From assembly GCA_031259035.1 (NCBI GenBank), contig JAIRLZ010000172.1, positions 1-7,583 on the forward strand: 7,583 nucleotides of DNA. Reading direction: 5' to 3'. The stretch's first letter is position 1. The number at the start of each line of letters is the position of its first letter. The notes under the pieces were generated by a model, which searched no databases, was not told the origin of the DNA, and saw only the letters and a program-made list of their open reading frames with translations. The position numbers and the translations under genes were made by a program. This document shows, piece after piece, positions 6,168 to 7,583 of this stretch. Source of the DNA: Treponema sp. GTDB lineage: Bacteria > Spirochaetota > Spirochaetia > Treponematales > Breznakiellaceae.

Positions 6168-7304
6168 TTATTTCAGGTTGTTTTGGTCGATCTCTTCCTG
6201 GGTATAGAACCCGGCGTTCACCGGATCCTTCCAGTTTTCTTTGTAGATGATCACCGGGTCAAGAAGATAGGCTTTCACTATTTTCTTACCGGTGTCGCCG
6301 ATGCTCTCAAGTCCAATGGAAGAAGCGAGAACCGCGCCCGGAATATTCGGGGTCGTTCCGTTTACCGCGGCTTCGGCAAGGATAATCGCGGCTTCGGCAA
6401 GTTTTGTCGTGTCTTTGAATACGGTCATGTACTGCTCGCCGTTTTTGATGGACGCGGTGGACGCGGCTTCGGCGTCCTGACCGGTAACAATCGGCAACTT
6501 GTCGGCGTATTTGGCGTCGGCTTTACAGGCTTCAATGATCGCGCGGGCAAGCGTATCGTTCGGAGCGAGAACCGCGTCAAGCGTTACGTCTTTCGCGTCG
6601 CCGTTCAGCAGGTTTTCCATACGGGTTTTGGCGACAGGCGCCTGCCAGTTCTCAGTGGCGATACGCTGAAAATTCGTCGTATCTTTTGATGTCTTGGGAT
6701 AGGGACCAACGACAATAAGGGCGCCACTTTCAATGTAGGGATTAAGTACGCTCATCGCGCCGTCATAGAAGAAGAAGGCGTTGCCGTCTGTGGGAGAACC
6801 GGCAAAAAGAGTGATGTACTTAGGATCGGCGGCGCTGGCGCTCTTGAGATTCAAACCTCTCTCAATTCCTTGTCCCTGGAGCTGACCGACCTTGAAATTA
6901 TTAAAGGTGATATAATAGTCATAATCCGAGGAATTCGGAATGATGCGGTCGTACGCGATAACCGTCACCTTGTCGCGGGCGGCGTCCGCGACAGCGGCGG
7001 CCACGCCGTCATTCACACAGCCGATAATAATGGCTTTCGCGCCCTGAGTAAGGAAGTTCTGAATCTGCGTGTTCTGCAAGTTTTGATCCGCATTGGCATA
7101 CTGATCCTGAGCGCGGAAGCCTTTCGCTTCAGCAAACTTTTTGAGAGAAGCGCCGTCCTTTATCCAGCGCAAGACATGGGTTTCAGGCATGGCAATGCCA
7201 ACAAACGTACCGCCAGACCCTCCTTTATTGTCGGAACTGGGTCCCGCAAAAACCGTACCGGCGACAAGAACGGCCGCCGCTATGGCGCACAAAATTTTTT
7301 TCAT
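6168..7304 (-). CDS. chvE: Periplasmic sugar-binding protein, ChvE/XylF family
   Basis: Captures sugar in the periplasm and delivers it to GguB-GguA. The 378 residues begin with a signal peptide: MKK, a hydrophobic core (about 4-16) and an AxA-type cleavage site TVFA/G after residue 20. There is no lipobox cysteine, so it should be a soluble periplasmic protein. The mature part is a two-lobed periplasmic-binding fold. Segments shared with ChvE as I recall it include GIAMP (36-40), RWIKDG (46-51), VIAYDR (115-120), NAFFFYDGAMSVL (175-187), APND (247-250), TGQDAEA (274-280) and FKDT (296-299). R46, W47, R120, N175, D250, D277 and K297 probably line the sugar pocket (inference). The ATG at 7302-7304 has GGAGG (7310-7314) 5 bases upstream; the in-frame TTG at 7314-7316 overlaps that site and is not used. 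ChvE proteins bind several sugars, so xylose is suggested mainly by xylB and xylA downstream. Confidence 0.95.
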   Translation of the reverse strand: MKKILCAIAAAVLVAGTVFAGPSSDNKGGSGGTFVGIAMPETHVLRWIKDGASLKKFAEAKGFRAQDQYANADQNLQNTQIQNFLTQGAKAIIIGCVNDGVAAAVADAARDKVTVIAYDRIIPNSSDYDYYITFNNFKVGQLQGQGIERGLNLKSASAADPKYITLFAGSPTDGNAFFFYDGAMSVLNPYIESGALIVVGPYPKTSKDTTNFQRIATENWQAPVAKTRMENLLNGDAKDVTLDAVLAPNDTLARAIIEACKADAKYADKLPIVTGQDAEAASTASIKNGEQYMTVFKDTTKLAEAAIILAEAAVNGTTPNIPGAVLASSIGLESIGDTGKKIVKAYLLDPVIIYKENWKDPVNAGFYTQEEIDQNNLK

Positions 7305-7436
7305 TTTCTCCTCCAAATCACATATCTATATTTAACCGCCCATACGGGCAAGTTTCCCATGTTACGCCCGCAGGTTATCAGCGGCGGTCTCCCTCACCGC
7401 CCGCCCATAATCCGCGGCCAACACCAATTGATTGTT

Positions 7437-7470
7437 ATTCTTTTGTATGCAAGAAGTTAATTCAAGGCAA
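7437..7470 (-). promoter_or_regulatory. Candidate promoter for the operon, downstream of the C-tract
   Basis: Two overlapping sigma-70-like pairs on the minus strand: TTGAAT (7460-7465) and AAGAAT (7437-7442) with a 17-base spacer, or TTGCCT (7465-7470) and TACAAA (7442-7447), also with 17. Each hexamer matches consensus at four of six positions. Transcription would start near 7430, giving a leader of about 125 bases. The C-tract ends 3-8 bases upstream of the -35 region. Confidence 0.35.
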
Positions 7471-7473
7471 TAT

Positions 7474-7487
7474 GGGGGGGGGGGGGG
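7474..7487. repeat. Homopolymer run of 14 G (C on the coding strand)
   Basis: Fourteen consecutive G on the plus strand, directly visible, about 170 bases upstream of the chvE start. It abuts one candidate promoter and lies in the leader RNA of the other. Runs this long usually slip in replication, and the length given here may also be uncertain from sequencing. Confidence 0.95.
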
Positions 7488-7521
7488 CACTCCCGCCGCA
7501 CGCGATGGCGCGGCTGTTCAA

Positions 7522-7549
7522 ATAATACGTTTTTTTCATTTGTTGTTTA
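7522..7549 (-). promoter_or_regulatory. Alternative candidate promoter, upstream of the C-tract
   Basis: On the minus strand TAAACA (7544-7549, four of six) and TATTAT (7522-7527, five of six) are separated by 16 bases with an A-rich spacer. If this is the operon promoter, transcription starts near 7515 and the C-tract falls within the 5' untranslated RNA. Confidence 0.35.
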
Positions 7550-7583
7550 TGAAGCCACCCTATGAATGTGTTGATGCTAGAGG

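Larger units (their letters stand above)
7305..7583. other. Gene-free leader upstream of chvE
   Basis: 279 bases with no credible gene. It holds the chvE ribosome site (GGAGGAG, 7308-7314), two candidate minus-strand promoters, the 14-base G run, and two small hairpins: GGCGGT/ACCGCC (7383-7401, 6-bp stem, 7-base loop) and GCCC/GGGC (7338-7349). I see no catabolite-repression box and no riboswitch fold. A regulator or divergent gene would have to lie beyond the right edge. Confidence 0.7.

Noticed and set aside
7305..7440. Riboswitch or catabolite-repression site in the chvE leader
   Set aside because: Only 4-6 bp hairpins are present and nothing matches a known aptamer core or a cre-like palindrome by eye.
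7471..7500. C-tract as the exact 17-base spacer of a promoter ending in CATATT
   Set aside because: The hexamer that would serve as -35 (GCGGGA) does not resemble the consensus, so slippage changing promoter spacing directly is not supported.
7549..7583. Plus-strand ATG codons at 7549 and 7562 that stay open to the right edge, possible start of a divergent regulator
   Set aside because: Only about 11 codons or fewer are visible and no clear ribosome site precedes either ATG; short open stretches at an edge are expected by chance.

Overview
The window holds one compact, single-direction operon for pentose (most likely D-xylose) uptake and entry into metabolism. All genes lie on the minus strand and are transcribed from right to left. 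In transcription order they are: a periplasmic sugar-binding protein of the ChvE/XylF type (chvE), a double-domain sugar ABC ATPase (gguA, also called mmsA), its membrane permease (gguB/mmsB), xylulokinase (xylB), xylose isomerase (xylA), and the 5' end of a NodB-type polysaccharide deacetylase (CE4) that runs off the left edge. Together they describe a pathway: sugar is bound in the periplasm, pumped in by the ABC transporter, isomerised to D-xylulose by XylA and phosphorylated to D-xylulose 5-phosphate by XylB for the pentose phosphate pathway. The downstream deacetylase may link the operon to acetylated plant polysaccharide, but its target cannot be read from the 50 residues visible.

Organism: a diderm bacterium, because there is a periplasmic binding protein with a signal-peptidase-I leader. 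Base composition looks about balanced or slightly GC-rich by eye. The protein style and gene set fit a plant-fibre-associated spirochaete such as a gut Treponema, but this is an inference from memory of the families and has not been tested by a search.

Layout from right to left: 7305-7583 is a gene-free leader with two possible promoters and a run of 14 G (C on the coding strand); 6168-7304 chvE; 6041-6167 an intercistronic region with strong, mutually exclusive stem-loops; 4511-6034 gguA; 3299-4483 gguB; 3154-3298 an intercistronic region made almost entirely of inverted repeats, MITE-like, which begins inside the gguB stop codon; 1666-3153 xylB; 250-1590 xylA; 152-249 a short gap with one stem-loop; 1-151 the deacetylase start.

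The genes themselves are intact and ordinary. The unusual material is between them: the homopolymer in front of the operon, the competing hairpins after chvE, and the repeat element between the transporter and catabolic halves. All three sit where they could set the relative expression of the operon's parts. No regulator gene, RNA gene, CRISPR array or transposase gene is visible.
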